A DNA stretch of 64,000 bases from Chlorohelix sp037138995 (GTDB lineage Bacteria > Chloroflexota > Chloroflexia > Chloroheliales > Chloroheliaceae). Below, piece after piece: positions 24,507 through 33,579 of the stretch (within the stretch, counting starts at the first letter, position 1; every line of letters starts with the position of its first letter). Below the pieces are notes generated by a model. That model saw only the letters and a program-made list of their open reading frames with translations. It was not told where the DNA came from and made no database searches. The position numbers were made by a program, and so were the translations under genes. The DNA lies in contig NZ_JBAXHI010000007.1 in the NCBI RefSeq assembly GCF_037138995.1, positions 1 to 64,000 on the forward strand. The letters are read 5' to 3'.

Positions 24507-25013
24507 TTATTTTACCTTGAGTTTCCATTTTATCAGGTTATCTATTATTCCGGTTCTTACCAAACCGACTTTTTCCAACACCCCAATAGAGGCGAGGTTG
24601 TCGTTTTCGCATTCGGCAACAACTTGCCGTACTTTAGGTTGTGCGGTTGCCCATTCTAGCAGCGCTTTGACCGCTTCGAGCGCGTAGCCCTGGCGACGGT
24701 ATTGTGGCAAAATGCTATAGCCTATTTCGACAGTGCCTTTGAAATCGGATGAGCCTTTGAAACCAGCATCTCCTATAATAATCGACTCGGTGCGGTGGCG
24801 CAAAAAGCGCAATCCCCATTCCGCATGCTCTGAGTGATTGGTAAGTTGCTGTTGGAGAAATGGCAAAAATTCGGCGACCTCTGGAGAGGGATAATCTATT
24901 GGTAGCCTTGCCAAAACTAGCCGTTCAAATTCGTTTCGTTTGTGCAACAAAGCCTGCACCATTACGGCAGAACAGGCAACCAATGATAGGCGCGAGGTTT
25001 CAAGAACGGGCAA
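24507..25013 (-). CDS. GNAT acetyltransferase (RimJ/RimL type)
   Basis: 168 residues. VEIGYSILPQYRRQGYALEA (about 92-111) covers the acetyl-CoA binding strand and Q/RxxGxA loop, and ECENDNLASIGVLEKVGL (about 137-154) is the typical C-terminal segment of the ribosomal-protein-acetylating subgroup. The substrate is unknown. The start is TTG 25013 with AAAGG 8 bases upstream. The dipeptide-epimerase gene follows with a 4-base gap. Confidence 0.85.
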   Translation of the reverse strand: MPVLETSRLSLVACSAVMVQALLHKRNEFERLVLARLPIDYPSPEVAEFLPFLQQQLTNHSEHAEWGLRFLRHRTESIIIGDAGFKGSSDFKGTVEIGYSILPQYRRQGYALEAVKALLEWATAQPKVRQVVAECENDNLASIGVLEKVGLVRTGIIDNLIKWKLKVK

Positions 25014-25129
25014 AATAGCAACCTTTTACTCAAAAACACGAATTGTAATACACTAAATGGATAGTATATGCTATAGCACAGATAGTCGCAATAAAATTAA
25101 AACAGAAAAATTCGCTTAGGAGGCGCAAA

Positions 25130-25444
25130 ATGGAAGAATCGAAACTCGTTGTTATTCGCTGGAATAGCCTCACAATACCTGATGAGCAAATGCTTCGAGA
25201 GCTTATGGAGCAGGAAGGTTTACAACCGTATAGATGGTGGAATTATCCCGGCGACATCTATTTACCTCACACCCACCCTTATTTTAAGGCTCTATACGTG
25301 GTGAATGGTTCGATTACATTTGAACTGGCGAGTGGAGAGTTGCTGGAATTAACTGCAGGTGACCGTTTGGATTTGCCTGCTGGGATAGTGCATGCGGCAA
25401 AGGCTGGAGTAAATGGGGTAATTTGCTTGGAAGCGACACGCTAA
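25130..25444 (+). CDS. Single-domain cupin protein
   Basis: 104 residues. The small beta-barrel has the cupin metal motif 1 as LPHTHPYFKALYVVNGSITF (about 44-63) with two His, and motif 2 near LPAGIVHAAKAG (about 84-95) with a third His. The function ranges from storage to dioxygenase or isomerase in this fold and cannot be specified. A clean AGGAGG lies 7 bases before the ATG. A bidirectional terminator at 25451 separates it from the convergent SPW gene. Confidence 0.85.
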   Translation: MEESKLVVIRWNSLTIPDEQMLRELMEQEGLQPYRWWNYPGDIYLPHTHPYFKALYVVNGSITFELASGELLELTAGDRLDLPAGIVHAAKAGVNGVICLEATR

Positions 25445-25450
25445 AATAAA

Positions 25451-25485
25451 AGGGATGAGTCAGTTACCTTACTCATCCCTTCCCA
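25451..25485. terminator. Bidirectional intrinsic terminator
   Basis: AGGGATGAGT (25451-25460) pairs perfectly with ACTCATCCCT (25471-25480). T-rich on the plus side, A-rich on the left, it serves the convergent cupin and SPW genes. Confidence 0.8.
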
Positions 25486-25511
25486 ATTACACCGTCAAAC
25501 TGAGTTTGCGC

Positions 25512-25910
25512 TTATTCTTTGCTACGGGTATATATTTCCTGTACTACAAAGCCTGCTACCAGCGCTATAAGCCCTCCGGTAATTTGCAAGCCCCACAGCT
25601 CGTTTTTCAGCTTAGAATAGTTAAAAAGGTAGGGGGCAGACATCACCCATATACCGATAAAAACCATTACAGCGCCACCGTAAAAGCGGAGGGTTTTAAG
25701 CCCCTCGTTTTTTTCGGTCACAACCAGCAGCAATGAAACTACAATGGCTATTGCTCCGCAAATAATAGACAATAGTTGAGCATTGCTACCGGGCGTTTTG
25801 TCATCGCTATAGCCTAGTAAAAAAGGCATAATAATAAGCCATATTCCACCCACTGCGCCCAACATCCCGATTATCGTCAGATTTAGAGTGGATAAAGGTC
25901 TATTCTTCAT
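25512..25910 (-). CDS. SPW-repeat-like integral membrane protein
   Basis: 132 residues with about four transmembrane helices. The repeated GIWLIIMPFLLGY (about 24-36) and GIWVMSAPYLFNY (about 87-99) fit the SPW repeat, whose function is unknown. I moved the start from 25943 to ATG 25910 because AAAGGAG lies 10 bases upstream; the longer form would overlap the DoxX gene end. It forms an operon with the upstream DoxX gene. Confidence 0.75.
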   Translation of the reverse strand: MKNRPLSTLNLTIIGMLGAVGGIWLIIMPFLLGYSDDKTPGSNAQLLSIICGAIAIVVSLLLVVTEKNEGLKTLRFYGGAVMVFIGIWVMSAPYLFNYSKLKNELWGLQITGGLIALVAGFVVQEIYTRSKE

Positions 25911-25943
25911 ACGAAATTGACTCCTTTCGAGCTTGTTTCTCAC

Positions 25944-26588
25944 TCACTTGGCTGCGGTAACCGGTGGCAAACTGCTGCCGGGTGTTTTGGAAGAACGGCG
26001 GAATAAGAAACCGGGTTCCCACGGAGTGCCTAGTGCGGGCAACACGTAGCGATCTAGTCCCCACCATCCGGCGGTTCGCCATGCCAGAATAACAAACACG
26101 GCAGTACCGAAAAGAACCGGGTTTGTCGAGGTAGAACCAGCCAATTCAAAACTAAAGTTTAATATAGTTCCAAAGAAGGCAGCTACTGCGGTCAGGCAGC
26201 CAAAGATTAAGCCTAAACCTACCGCCATTTCCCCAAAAGCAACAAACCAAGAGAACCATTCGTAATGACCGCCATTTAACATACCTTTGATAAATTCGTA
26301 GTACCAATCGTAGGTGATAACTGCACCTTGCGCGCCGGGCGGGACGGCAACTATTCTTTCCCAGAATGATTTTAGCCCTTTACCGCCATTGGCAATGTAT
26401 TGGCTATTGCTAATATCCCAGAACATAGCTTTGCCCCAACCTGAGGAAAACCATTGCAAGCCTAACCATACGCGCACAACCAACCATATTGGCGCTGAAC
26501 TGGTATTGGCAAACAACCATTTAGCTACAGGTGGTTCATTTACCATTGCGCCGAATTTCCCTGTTTTGTGTGGCGCTTCCATACTCAT
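25944..26588 (-). CDS. DoxX/DoxD-family membrane protein
   Basis: About 214 residues and four to five hydrophobic segments. LVVRVWLGLQWFSSGWGK (about 35-52), GEMAVGLGLIFGCLTAVAAF (about 116-135) and WGLDRYVLPALG-type C-terminus are DoxX-family features. Relatives include the membrane subunit of thiosulfate:quinone oxidoreductase (DoxD), but also proteins of unknown role, and no DoxA partner is present. The start at ATG 26588 follows AAAGGAGG at a 6-base spacing; the ORF continues upstream to 26636 without an RBS. SPW lies immediately downstream on the same strand. Confidence 0.8.
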   Translation of the reverse strand: MSMEAPHKTGKFGAMVNEPPVAKWLFANTSSAPIWLVVRVWLGLQWFSSGWGKAMFWDISNSQYIANGGKGLKSFWERIVAVPPGAQGAVITYDWYYEFIKGMLNGGHYEWFSWFVAFGEMAVGLGLIFGCLTAVAAFFGTILNFSFELAGSTSTNPVLFGTAVFVILAWRTAGWWGLDRYVLPALGTPWEPGFLFRRSSKTPGSSLPPVTAAK

Positions 26589-26992
26589 AAAGAAACCTCC
26601 TTTAATGATACTGCTACGAGTGGATGTGCAGCACATTTGTACTTTTTACTACTAACGAGAAACGAATAGATATAAAATAGAAAATTTTAGTCGGGAACTG
26701 GAACAATATTATACTGAGTAATTTGTATAACTTTGGAGTTTAGATAAACATAATTAAGAGCGAATTAACCTGTTGCAAAGGGATAAAGCTAGTTATGGGT
26801 ATCCCTTTGCAAAGCTATAAAAGCGCTGCTAGATTAGCGTTTATCCAAACATCAAATAACTAGGAAGGACGAGCGTAAAATTTTCTCTCTCATGATTTAT
26901 GGGAGAATCCTAACACAATGGTTAGATTTTTGCAAGGGGTTTGAACTCACAACGCCCGCAGTTTTTCCAATTATTAGAATTTAATTAATCTA
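26589..26992. other. Intergenic region between DoxX and response regulator
   Basis: The 404 bases hold a perfect 13-base inverted repeat at 26773-26812 and a minus-strand -10-like TATAAT at 26713-26708 for the DoxX gene without a good -35. No gene or RNA gene was recognised. Confidence 0.55.
26773..26812. repeat. Perfect 13-base inverted repeat
   Basis: TTGCAAAGGGATA (26773-26785) and its exact reverse complement TATCCCTTTGCAA (26800-26812) flank a 14-base loop. No T-run follows on either side, so it is not a standard terminator. It may be a protein-binding dyad, an RNA structure or a remnant of a small repeat element. Confidence 0.75.
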
Positions 26993-27874
26993 TTACAGCG
27001 CAGCCATGTGATAGCCATAACCCCGCGTGGTGAATATATAGCGAGGTTTTGAGGGGTCTGGTTCTATTTTTTGGCGCAATTGATTGATAAATACATGCAG
27101 GTATTGCGTTTCCTGTTCGTATTCAGGACCCCAGACACTCAGCAAGATACTTCTATGAGAAAGAATTCGCCCAGCGTTTTCTGCCAAGAGCTTCAATAAT
27201 TCAAATTGTCGTGGACTTAGCTTAAATGCTTTTCCTTCAACAGTTACTATATGTTGCTGTGTATCAATTGAAAGTCCATTGCATTTTATAATCAAATTCG
27301 GTTGAGCGGGATTTTTCTCTACATTTGAAATTTCAGCGGAAGCTTCAGCGTTGTCTGTCAAATTATTTTGCTCAGCCTGAAACTGCTCGTATTTATCAAT
27401 ATCAATATCAATGCTATTCAGCATTTGCTTGATTGTATTGGAGGCAAGTTGAAGTTCATCAGATACCGGTTGTAGAATTGCAGATTTTACTTTGGCTTGC
27501 TTTTCAAGGCGCGTTTTGACTGCCTGTAGCAATTCTTTTTGCGTAAAAGGCTTCGTCAGGTAATCGTCCGCGCCTAACTCCATGCCATAGCGTAAATCAC
27601 CTTTTGCTGCTTTAGCCGTTAGAAAGATGAAAGGAATAGTGAGGGTGGAAGGGTCATTACGTAAAACCTCCAGCACCTCATACCCGCTCATTTCAGGCAT
27701 AATAATATCGGAAATAATCAGGTCAGGCTTTTGTTGTTGGGCAATTTGTATGCCAGCCGTGCCATCTGCTGCGCTTACTATCTGGAAACCTTCAACTTCG
27801 AGAAAGTATTCCAAGTTAAGACGAATGGTAGCTTCATCTTCGATTATTAGTATCTTTTTTTGCGTTTTTCCCAT
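26993..27874 (-). CDS. OmpR/PhoB-type response regulator
   Basis: 293 residues. The receiver domain (about 7-125) has the acidic pair in LIIEDEA, phosphorylatable Asp56 (ISDIIMP), Thr in IFLTAKA and Lys in LTKPF. A linker of about 60 residues (about 130-190) follows, long and polar. The winged-helix DNA-binding domain is at about 195-290, with LSPRQFELLKLLAENAGRI and a YIFTTRGYGY tail. It would be phosphorylated by a histidine kinase such as the one divergent at 28995. The ATG at 27874 lacks a clear Shine-Dalgarno. Confidence 0.92.
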   Translation of the reverse strand: MGKTQKKILIIEDEATIRLNLEYFLEVEGFQIVSAADGTAGIQIAQQQKPDLIISDIIMPEMSGYEVLEVLRNDPSTLTIPFIFLTAKAAKGDLRYGMELGADDYLTKPFTQKELLQAVKTRLEKQAKVKSAILQPVSDELQLASNTIKQMLNSIDIDIDKYEQFQAEQNNLTDNAEASAEISNVEKNPAQPNLIIKCNGLSIDTQQHIVTVEGKAFKLSPRQFELLKLLAENAGRILSHRSILLSVWGPEYEQETQYLHVFINQLRQKIEPDPSKPRYIFTTRGYGYHMAAL

Positions 27875-28276
27875 TTTGTTATCAACGAATATAATTATGC
27901 TATAGTGACTAATGCTTCGACTTATAAATAGCTACATTTAGCCTATCCAATACGTTTTGAGGAATCAGCTTAGAGAAATCTACTTCTATTTTACTACTTT
28001 GACGGGTTTATATCCAGATTAATTCACTTGGATTTGTATTATGAAATCAAATTGTAATATTGTGTATCTATTCTAAAATATAGGTAACATTTAGATATAG
28101 CGAATATCGTCTTTATGAAGGGTTTAGATAATAGCTTTATAATTATTATTAAATCATTTATGTAATTTGTGGGTACTTCGGCGCATTGTATCTGCAAGCA
28201 TTTGCGTTTTTTGTTACCGCTAGGATGTATTAAAAGGAATCTATTACCCTTTATTTGAGAGGTGGGAATAATTACT
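27875..28276. other. Divergent intergenic region between two signalling units
   Basis: 402 AT-rich bases between the response regulator (minus) and the kinase operon (plus). TATAAT occurs at 28138-28143 on the plus strand, but no -35 stands at a suitable distance. The GAGAGGTGGGA just before 28277 provides the Shine-Dalgarno for the next gene. Nothing else was recognised. Confidence 0.5.
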
Positions 28277-28933
28277 ATGTTAGCTCCAATCACAAAAACA
28301 ATTCTGGTTGTTGAAAGTGCAAAACTAGAAGGACAAAAACTTTCCACCTTTCTCGATACAATCGGTCTTGACACTATTTTGACCGAAGAGGTGTATGGAA
28401 TTCTGTTAACTAAAGGGAAAATTGCCAAACGAGAGCTACACTACATCTTGCTTTCTAAACTTAACGATACAGCACAACCCCTTTCGATAGATATTAATCA
28501 GAAGCTTAGCCAGAATTCGGTTAGATTTCTAACTTCTCAAGACCACGTAGGCGCACCGGATGATGGGAATATTTTGGTAGCAGTTATGGATAATGCCTCT
28601 GAACTCGTGGCAACTGTAAAACGTTATCAAATTAATATAAAAAATCAAGCTGAATTCGAATATAATTCTAATACAGCGGTTTCAACTAACCAAAAGTTAC
28701 CGCCCAGCTATCCTAAAAAACTGAGTTTTTTGGAAAAAGTCGAATTGGTAGTGAAAAATAGTCCACCTAGTTCGGTAGAACATAGGTTGTTTCAAGGAGA
28801 GTGTGTTTCTCGCTTAGAAATAAGGTGGCGGATAAAGTCCCTTTGGGGAGAATATGATGCCAGCCTATACGAGCCGTCTGGTCTTATTGCTGTTTGGTTG
28901 GAAAATAAGTTGGCAGAAATTGAAAATAAATGA
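28277..28933 (+). CDS. Unknown protein, possibly a degenerate receiver plus C-terminal domain
   Basis: About 218 residues. The N-terminus TKTILVVESAKLEGQKLSTF (about 6-25) resembles the first strand and helix of a receiver, but the Asp pair and phosphorylation site are not visible, so this is a faint similarity. The C-terminal half (RLEIRWRIKSLWGEYDASLY region) matches nothing I know. It is the first gene of a likely operon with the large kinase and the receiver-kinase hybrid, so a signalling role is inferred. Start ATG 28277 follows GGTGGGA; an in-frame GTG at 28262 is less likely. Confidence 0.6.
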   Translation: MLAPITKTILVVESAKLEGQKLSTFLDTIGLDTILTEEVYGILLTKGKIAKRELHYILLSKLNDTAQPLSIDINQKLSQNSVRFLTSQDHVGAPDDGNILVAVMDNASELVATVKRYQINIKNQAEFEYNSNTAVSTNQKLPPSYPKKLSFLEKVELVVKNSPPSSVEHRLFQGECVSRLEIRWRIKSLWGEYDASLYEPSGLIAVWLENKLAEIENK

Positions 28934-28994
28934 TAATCTAGATTTTTAATAGCTCCGAAATATAGAGTTGTAGTAACGATATGGATAATAAAAT

Positions 28995-31900
28995 ATGACA
29001 GTTGGTATATCCTTCTCAGATTCCCATACACTAATGTCGGCATTGTTTAACAGCAGCCCTAGCTCAATGATTTTAATTGGCGAGAACTTTCAGATTATCG
29101 CCATAAATAAGCAAGCTAAAGAAGAATCAGCCGCATTTTTAGGGTGCGAAATCAGAGTAGGGGAATATATATTACCACTGGTAGAAGTATTTAGAATCTC
29201 AAATTTCGAGAGGCATTTTAAAGAAGCTCTGACCGGAAAACTTATAACAATTGAGCAATATTACAACAATCTAAATGGTCAGGAAAAGTGGCTTGAGTAT
29301 AGCTATATTCCGGTGCATGAAAATACAGATAAACCTTCGATAGTTTGCCTTTCCATCCAAAATATAACATCCCACAAGAAAACTGAAGATTTATTTAACA
29401 GCAATGTTACGGTAAATCAGACTATACAGGAATGTATCCCTGATATGATTTTTCAGATAAAACGGGATGGGACTTTCCTGAACTTCAAAGCGGGAGACCA
29501 AAGCAATTTACTTCTTGAACCCAATTATTTTATCGGAAGAAATGCTAAGGATGTGCTTCCGCCGGAAATTGCAAACCGTACCATAGAATATCTAGAAAAA
29601 ACCTTTGAAACTGGCAAATTGCAGATTTTTGAATATGAGCTTGTGCTAGAAGGTACTACCAGTTTTTTTGAAGCTCGGATAGTAGTTAGTAGCAGAAATG
29701 AGGCACTCATTATTGCGCGGGATATTACCGAGCGCAAACAGGTAGAAAAGGCTCTTAGGCGTTATAGGCTTCTCTCCGAAAATACCCTTGATATTATTCT
29801 GTTTATTAAGCCAGATGGCACAATTCTGGAGGCTAATAGGGCGGCGGCGCAGGCGTACGGCTATAGTATTGAAGAGCTACAAGCCCTCAATATTCGCGAC
29901 TTGCGTGCGTCTGAGATACTTACCCAAGTAACTGTTCAGATGCAACGCGCCGGTACCGAAGGTATTTTATTTGAAACAAACCATCGTCGCAAAGATGGAA
30001 ACATTTTCCCGGTAGAAGTAAGCTCTCATGGTATTGACCTAGATAATGAGCGCGTTTTATTAAGCGTTATTCGCGATATTTCTGAACGCAAACAGTCAGA
30101 GTATGCCGTTAAGGAGAGCGAAGCTAGTTATCGGGAACTTGCCGATAGTATTACAGATGTTTTTTATGCCTTCGACTCCGATTTAAGGTTTACCTATTGG
30201 AACAAAGCTATGGCTTTGATAACCGGAATCTCTGCCGACACAGCTTTAGGTAAGAAATATTTTGATATCTTTCCGGATGAACCGCTTAGAAGAAAATCCT
30301 TCGAGTTTTTCTGTGAGACGCTAAAAACTCAACATGCCACTTCTTTCCAAAACCAATACAACAATAAAATATACGAGTATAGCGTATATCCTACAAAAAG
30401 CGGCATAGCAGTATTTAGCCGTGATATTACCGAAAATTATACTATTAACGAGGTGCTTCGGGAAAAGGAAGAACTCTACCGTAGTGTTATTAGCGCAATG
30501 TCAGAGGGAGTTGTTATACAGGGGAAAGATGGAGCTATGATAGCTTCAAACAAAAGTGCTGAAAAATTTCTGCCCCTTTCCAAAAATACATTGGAGAGAC
30601 GCACCGCAAACGACACGATTTTGCATGCCATACATGAAGATGGCTCTCCTTTCCCCAAAGAAACACACCCTGCAATGGTCACTTTAAGAACTGGTGAGAA
30701 GTGTTCGGGTGTAATTATGGGCTTACAAATGGCGGATACTTCGGTTAGCTGGATCTCAATAAATACCAACCCTCTCTTCCACTCCGATGGTGTTACCATA
30801 CGTGGCGTAGTATCTTCGTTTACTGATATTACTCAGCAAAGGCAGATGGAGGAATCTTTACGGCGCAGCGAAGAACTGTACCGAACATTAGTATATAGCC
30901 TACCCGGCACTTCGGTGGTGCTTTTCGACCATGAACTACGTATCCTAGTAGCCAGCGGTGATAATGTGCCGGGTCGCAGTTTTACCGGCGATACAGTGGA
31001 AGGAAAAACGCTCTACGAAGTTGTATCAAATACGGGAGTCGCCAGAATTGAGCCTTACTACAAAGCGGCTTTGTCGGGGATTGAACTGACAGAAGAATAC
31101 AAATTTCGGGATAAAACATTCCTATTACGCTCTACTCCGGTTAGAAATGCCCAAAATGAAATATTTGCCGGAATGCTGCTTGTATTTGATGTAACCGCTC
31201 TGAAAAAAGCTGAACAAGCTCAGCATGAGAGTGAAGACAGATTCCGCTCGGTTATAAATAATGTCACGGAAGTAATTTTCCAAACCGATGCAGCAGGGCT
31301 ATGGACATTCCTGAACCCCGCTTGGCACGAAATAACCGATTTTACGCTTGAAGAAAGTATTGGGCAAAACTTCCTCGATTACGTTCATCCAGATGACCGA
31401 GAACGAAATACGGCTCTATTTATCCCATTAATAGAACGAAAGAAAGAGTATTGCAGACATCAGGTGCGTTATCTGACCAAATCAGGCGGCTTCCGCTGGA
31501 TTGAGGTTTATGCGCGTCTGACCTTGGATGATGAAAATACTATTGTCGGTACTTCCGGCACGCTCCGGGATATTACAGAACAGCGCTTAGCAGAAGAAGC
31601 CCTGCAATATCGCCTAGAGTTTGAACAAATATTAGCGTCTATTTCTACCAGCTTTATAAATCTGGGAATTGGAGAAATAGAAGAAGAAATGCATAATGCG
31701 CTTGTTGCGGCAAGTCATTTCGCGGGGGCTGACCGAAGTTATATTTGCATTTTCTCTGAAGATGGCAAGCAGGTAATCCAAACGTATGAATGGTGCGCTC
31801 TCGGCATTCAACCTACCCCAGAAACACATAAAATTCAGCCTATTACTGCTTTTCCGTGGCTAATGTCTCGTATTAAGCGATTAGAAAGCCTGAATTTAGG

Positions 31901-33578
31901 TAGTCTTGTGCAACTGCCGGAAAATGCTAAAGCTGAAAAGGCACTATTGGAAAGTTTGTCAATAAAATCCACTTTAATTGTTCCGATTGCCTATCAGTTA
32001 AAACCGATCGGATTTTTGGGTTTTGATAACATTTTAGTGGCAAAGAGTCGAAGTGATAATGATATACGTCTCCTGAAAATGATAAGTGAGATTTTTGCCA
32101 ATGCTATCAAGCGGAAATCCTATGAAAGCCAGATTGTAGAACAGCGTGATTTTGCTCAATTGGTGATGAATACAATGGGGCAAGGTTTAACAGTTTCTTC
32201 CGATAATGATCGTTTTGACTTTGTAAATCCTGCCTATGCTAGTATGCTTGGTTATTCGCCGGATGAGTTAATAGGTAAGAGACCTTCAGATTTGACCGAT
32301 TCCGCTGACCGACCTAAGTTAAAAGATGCCTTTAATCACAGGCGTTTTGGTGAAATCAGCACCTACGAGAATCGCCTTATCTGCAAAGATGGCTCTATCC
32401 GCTATGTTACTATTACCAGTGTTCCGGTTATGAAAGAGGGGCAGTTAAAAAATATTATCGCGGTAATCACCGACCTTACCGAACGCAAAAAAGCAGAGGA
32501 AGCCTTGCGTGAAAGCGAGCAAAGGCTGCGGACGGTGGTTTCCAATGTGCCTCTTATTCTATTTGCTATGGATACTAACGGTATAATTACTTTAGCAGAT
32601 GGACGCGGCTTCAAAGACTTAGGGATTGAACCCAATATAATTGTTGGCAATTCTATTAAGAATAGTCACCCATCTACTGCTGAAGATATTCGGAAGGCGT
32701 TGGATGGGCAGTTTGTTAATACTACACTCGAACTGGGTAAAGGAATCTTCGAGTTTTGGTATATACCAATCAAAGACCAATACAACCGGGTTTCAAGCAT
32801 TATCGGCGTTGCTTTGAATATTACCGAAAGAATACGTGCCGAGCAAGAACTAGTTATTGCCCTCGAAAAAGAAAAAGAATTGAATAACCTCAAATCTAGT
32901 TTCGTTTCGATGGCATCTCATGAGTTTCGTACTCCTTTAACCACTATACTTTCTTCCTCAGAGTTACTTGAAAATTATGGTCATAGATTGACTAAAGAGC
33001 GAAATCAAGAGCTATACCAACGCATTAATCACGCCGTCAAAAACATGACACAGCTTATTGATGAAGTATTGCTGATTAACCGCGCCGAAGCCGGAAAATT
33101 GGATTTTAACCCTGATTGGTTTGACATGTCCGTTTTCAGCGCAACGGTAATCGAAGAGATTCAGCTGGGACTCGGCATTCATCATCGCTTTGATTTAAAT
33201 ATTTCAGCCGCCCCTCAATTGATAAAGGCAGATGAAAAACTATTGCGGCAGGTGGTTTCCAATTTGGTCACCAACGCGATTAAGTATTCAAAGAGCGGTA
33301 GTATAGTTTATATCGAACTGGTATATAAAAGTGACAAAGTGATTTTTACAGTTAGAGATGAAGGCATCGGTATCCCCCCGGAAGGGTTAAAACACCTTTA
33401 TGAGGTGTTCTACCGCGCCCCCAACGTTGGCAGTATTCAGGGGACGGGATTAGGGTTGGCTATTGTTAAACGCTGCCTAGATTTACATAACGGTACTATT
33501 GATATAATGAGTGAACAAGGTAAAAGCACTACTTGTATCGCGACAATTCCGCTATCATCAGAAAAGGCGATTAAGTAA
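28995..33578 (+). CDS. Nine-PAS, GAF-containing sensor histidine kinase
   Basis: 1527 residues, exceptionally long. Nine PAS modules are indicated by the repeated DITE/ERK-type ends at about 120, 245, 360, 480, 605, 735, 860, 1165 and 1280. A GAF domain lies at about 870-1050. The HisKA domain contains SMASHEFRTPL with His1309, and the GHKL domain follows (NLVTNAIKYSKSGS for the N box, DEGIGIPPE for G1, GTGLGLAI for G2). There is no transmembrane segment, so it should sense cytosolic signals (redox, light-derived ligands or metabolites). It ends one base before the next gene. Ligands of the PAS domains cannot be assigned. Confidence 0.93.
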   Translation: MTVGISFSDSHTLMSALFNSSPSSMILIGENFQIIAINKQAKEESAAFLGCEIRVGEYILPLVEVFRISNFERHFKEALTGKLITIEQYYNNLNGQEKWLEYSYIPVHENTDKPSIVCLSIQNITSHKKTEDLFNSNVTVNQTIQECIPDMIFQIKRDGTFLNFKAGDQSNLLLEPNYFIGRNAKDVLPPEIANRTIEYLEKTFETGKLQIFEYELVLEGTTSFFEARIVVSSRNEALIIARDITERKQVEKALRRYRLLSENTLDIILFIKPDGTILEANRAAAQAYGYSIEELQALNIRDLRASEILTQVTVQMQRAGTEGILFETNHRRKDGNIFPVEVSSHGIDLDNERVLLSVIRDISERKQSEYAVKESEASYRELADSITDVFYAFDSDLRFTYWNKAMALITGISADTALGKKYFDIFPDEPLRRKSFEFFCETLKTQHATSFQNQYNNKIYEYSVYPTKSGIAVFSRDITENYTINEVLREKEELYRSVISAMSEGVVIQGKDGAMIASNKSAEKFLPLSKNTLERRTANDTILHAIHEDGSPFPKETHPAMVTLRTGEKCSGVIMGLQMADTSVSWISINTNPLFHSDGVTIRGVVSSFTDITQQRQMEESLRRSEELYRTLVYSLPGTSVVLFDHELRILVASGDNVPGRSFTGDTVEGKTLYEVVSNTGVARIEPYYKAALSGIELTEEYKFRDKTFLLRSTPVRNAQNEIFAGMLLVFDVTALKKAEQAQHESEDRFRSVINNVTEVIFQTDAAGLWTFLNPAWHEITDFTLEESIGQNFLDYVHPDDRERNTALFIPLIERKKEYCRHQVRYLTKSGGFRWIEVYARLTLDDENTIVGTSGTLRDITEQRLAEEALQYRLEFEQILASISTSFINLGIGEIEEEMHNALVAASHFAGADRSYICIFSEDGKQVIQTYEWCALGIQPTPETHKIQPITAFPWLMSRIKRLESLNLGSLVQLPENAKAEKALLESLSIKSTLIVPIAYQLKPIGFLGFDNILVAKSRSDNDIRLLKMISEIFANAIKRKSYESQIVEQRDFAQLVMNTMGQGLTVSSDNDRFDFVNPAYASMLGYSPDELIGKRPSDLTDSADRPKLKDAFNHRRFGEISTYENRLICKDGSIRYVTITSVPVMKEGQLKNIIAVITDLTERKKAEEALRESEQRLRTVVSNVPLILFAMDTNGIITLADGRGFKDLGIEPNIIVGNSIKNSHPSTAEDIRKALDGQFVNTTLELGKGIFEFWYIPIKDQYNRVSSIIGVALNITERIRAEQELVIALEKEKELNNLKSSFVSMASHEFRTPLTTILSSSELLENYGHRLTKERNQELYQRINHAVKNMTQLIDEVLLINRAEAGKLDFNPDWFDMSVFSATVIEEIQLGLGIHHRFDLNISAAPQLIKADEKLLRQVVSNLVTNAIKYSKSGSIVYIELVYKSDKVIFTVRDEGIGIPPEGLKHLYEVFYRAPNVGSIQGTGLGLAIVKRCLDLHNGTIDIMSEQGKSTTCIATIPLSSEKAIK

Positions 33579-33579
33579 C

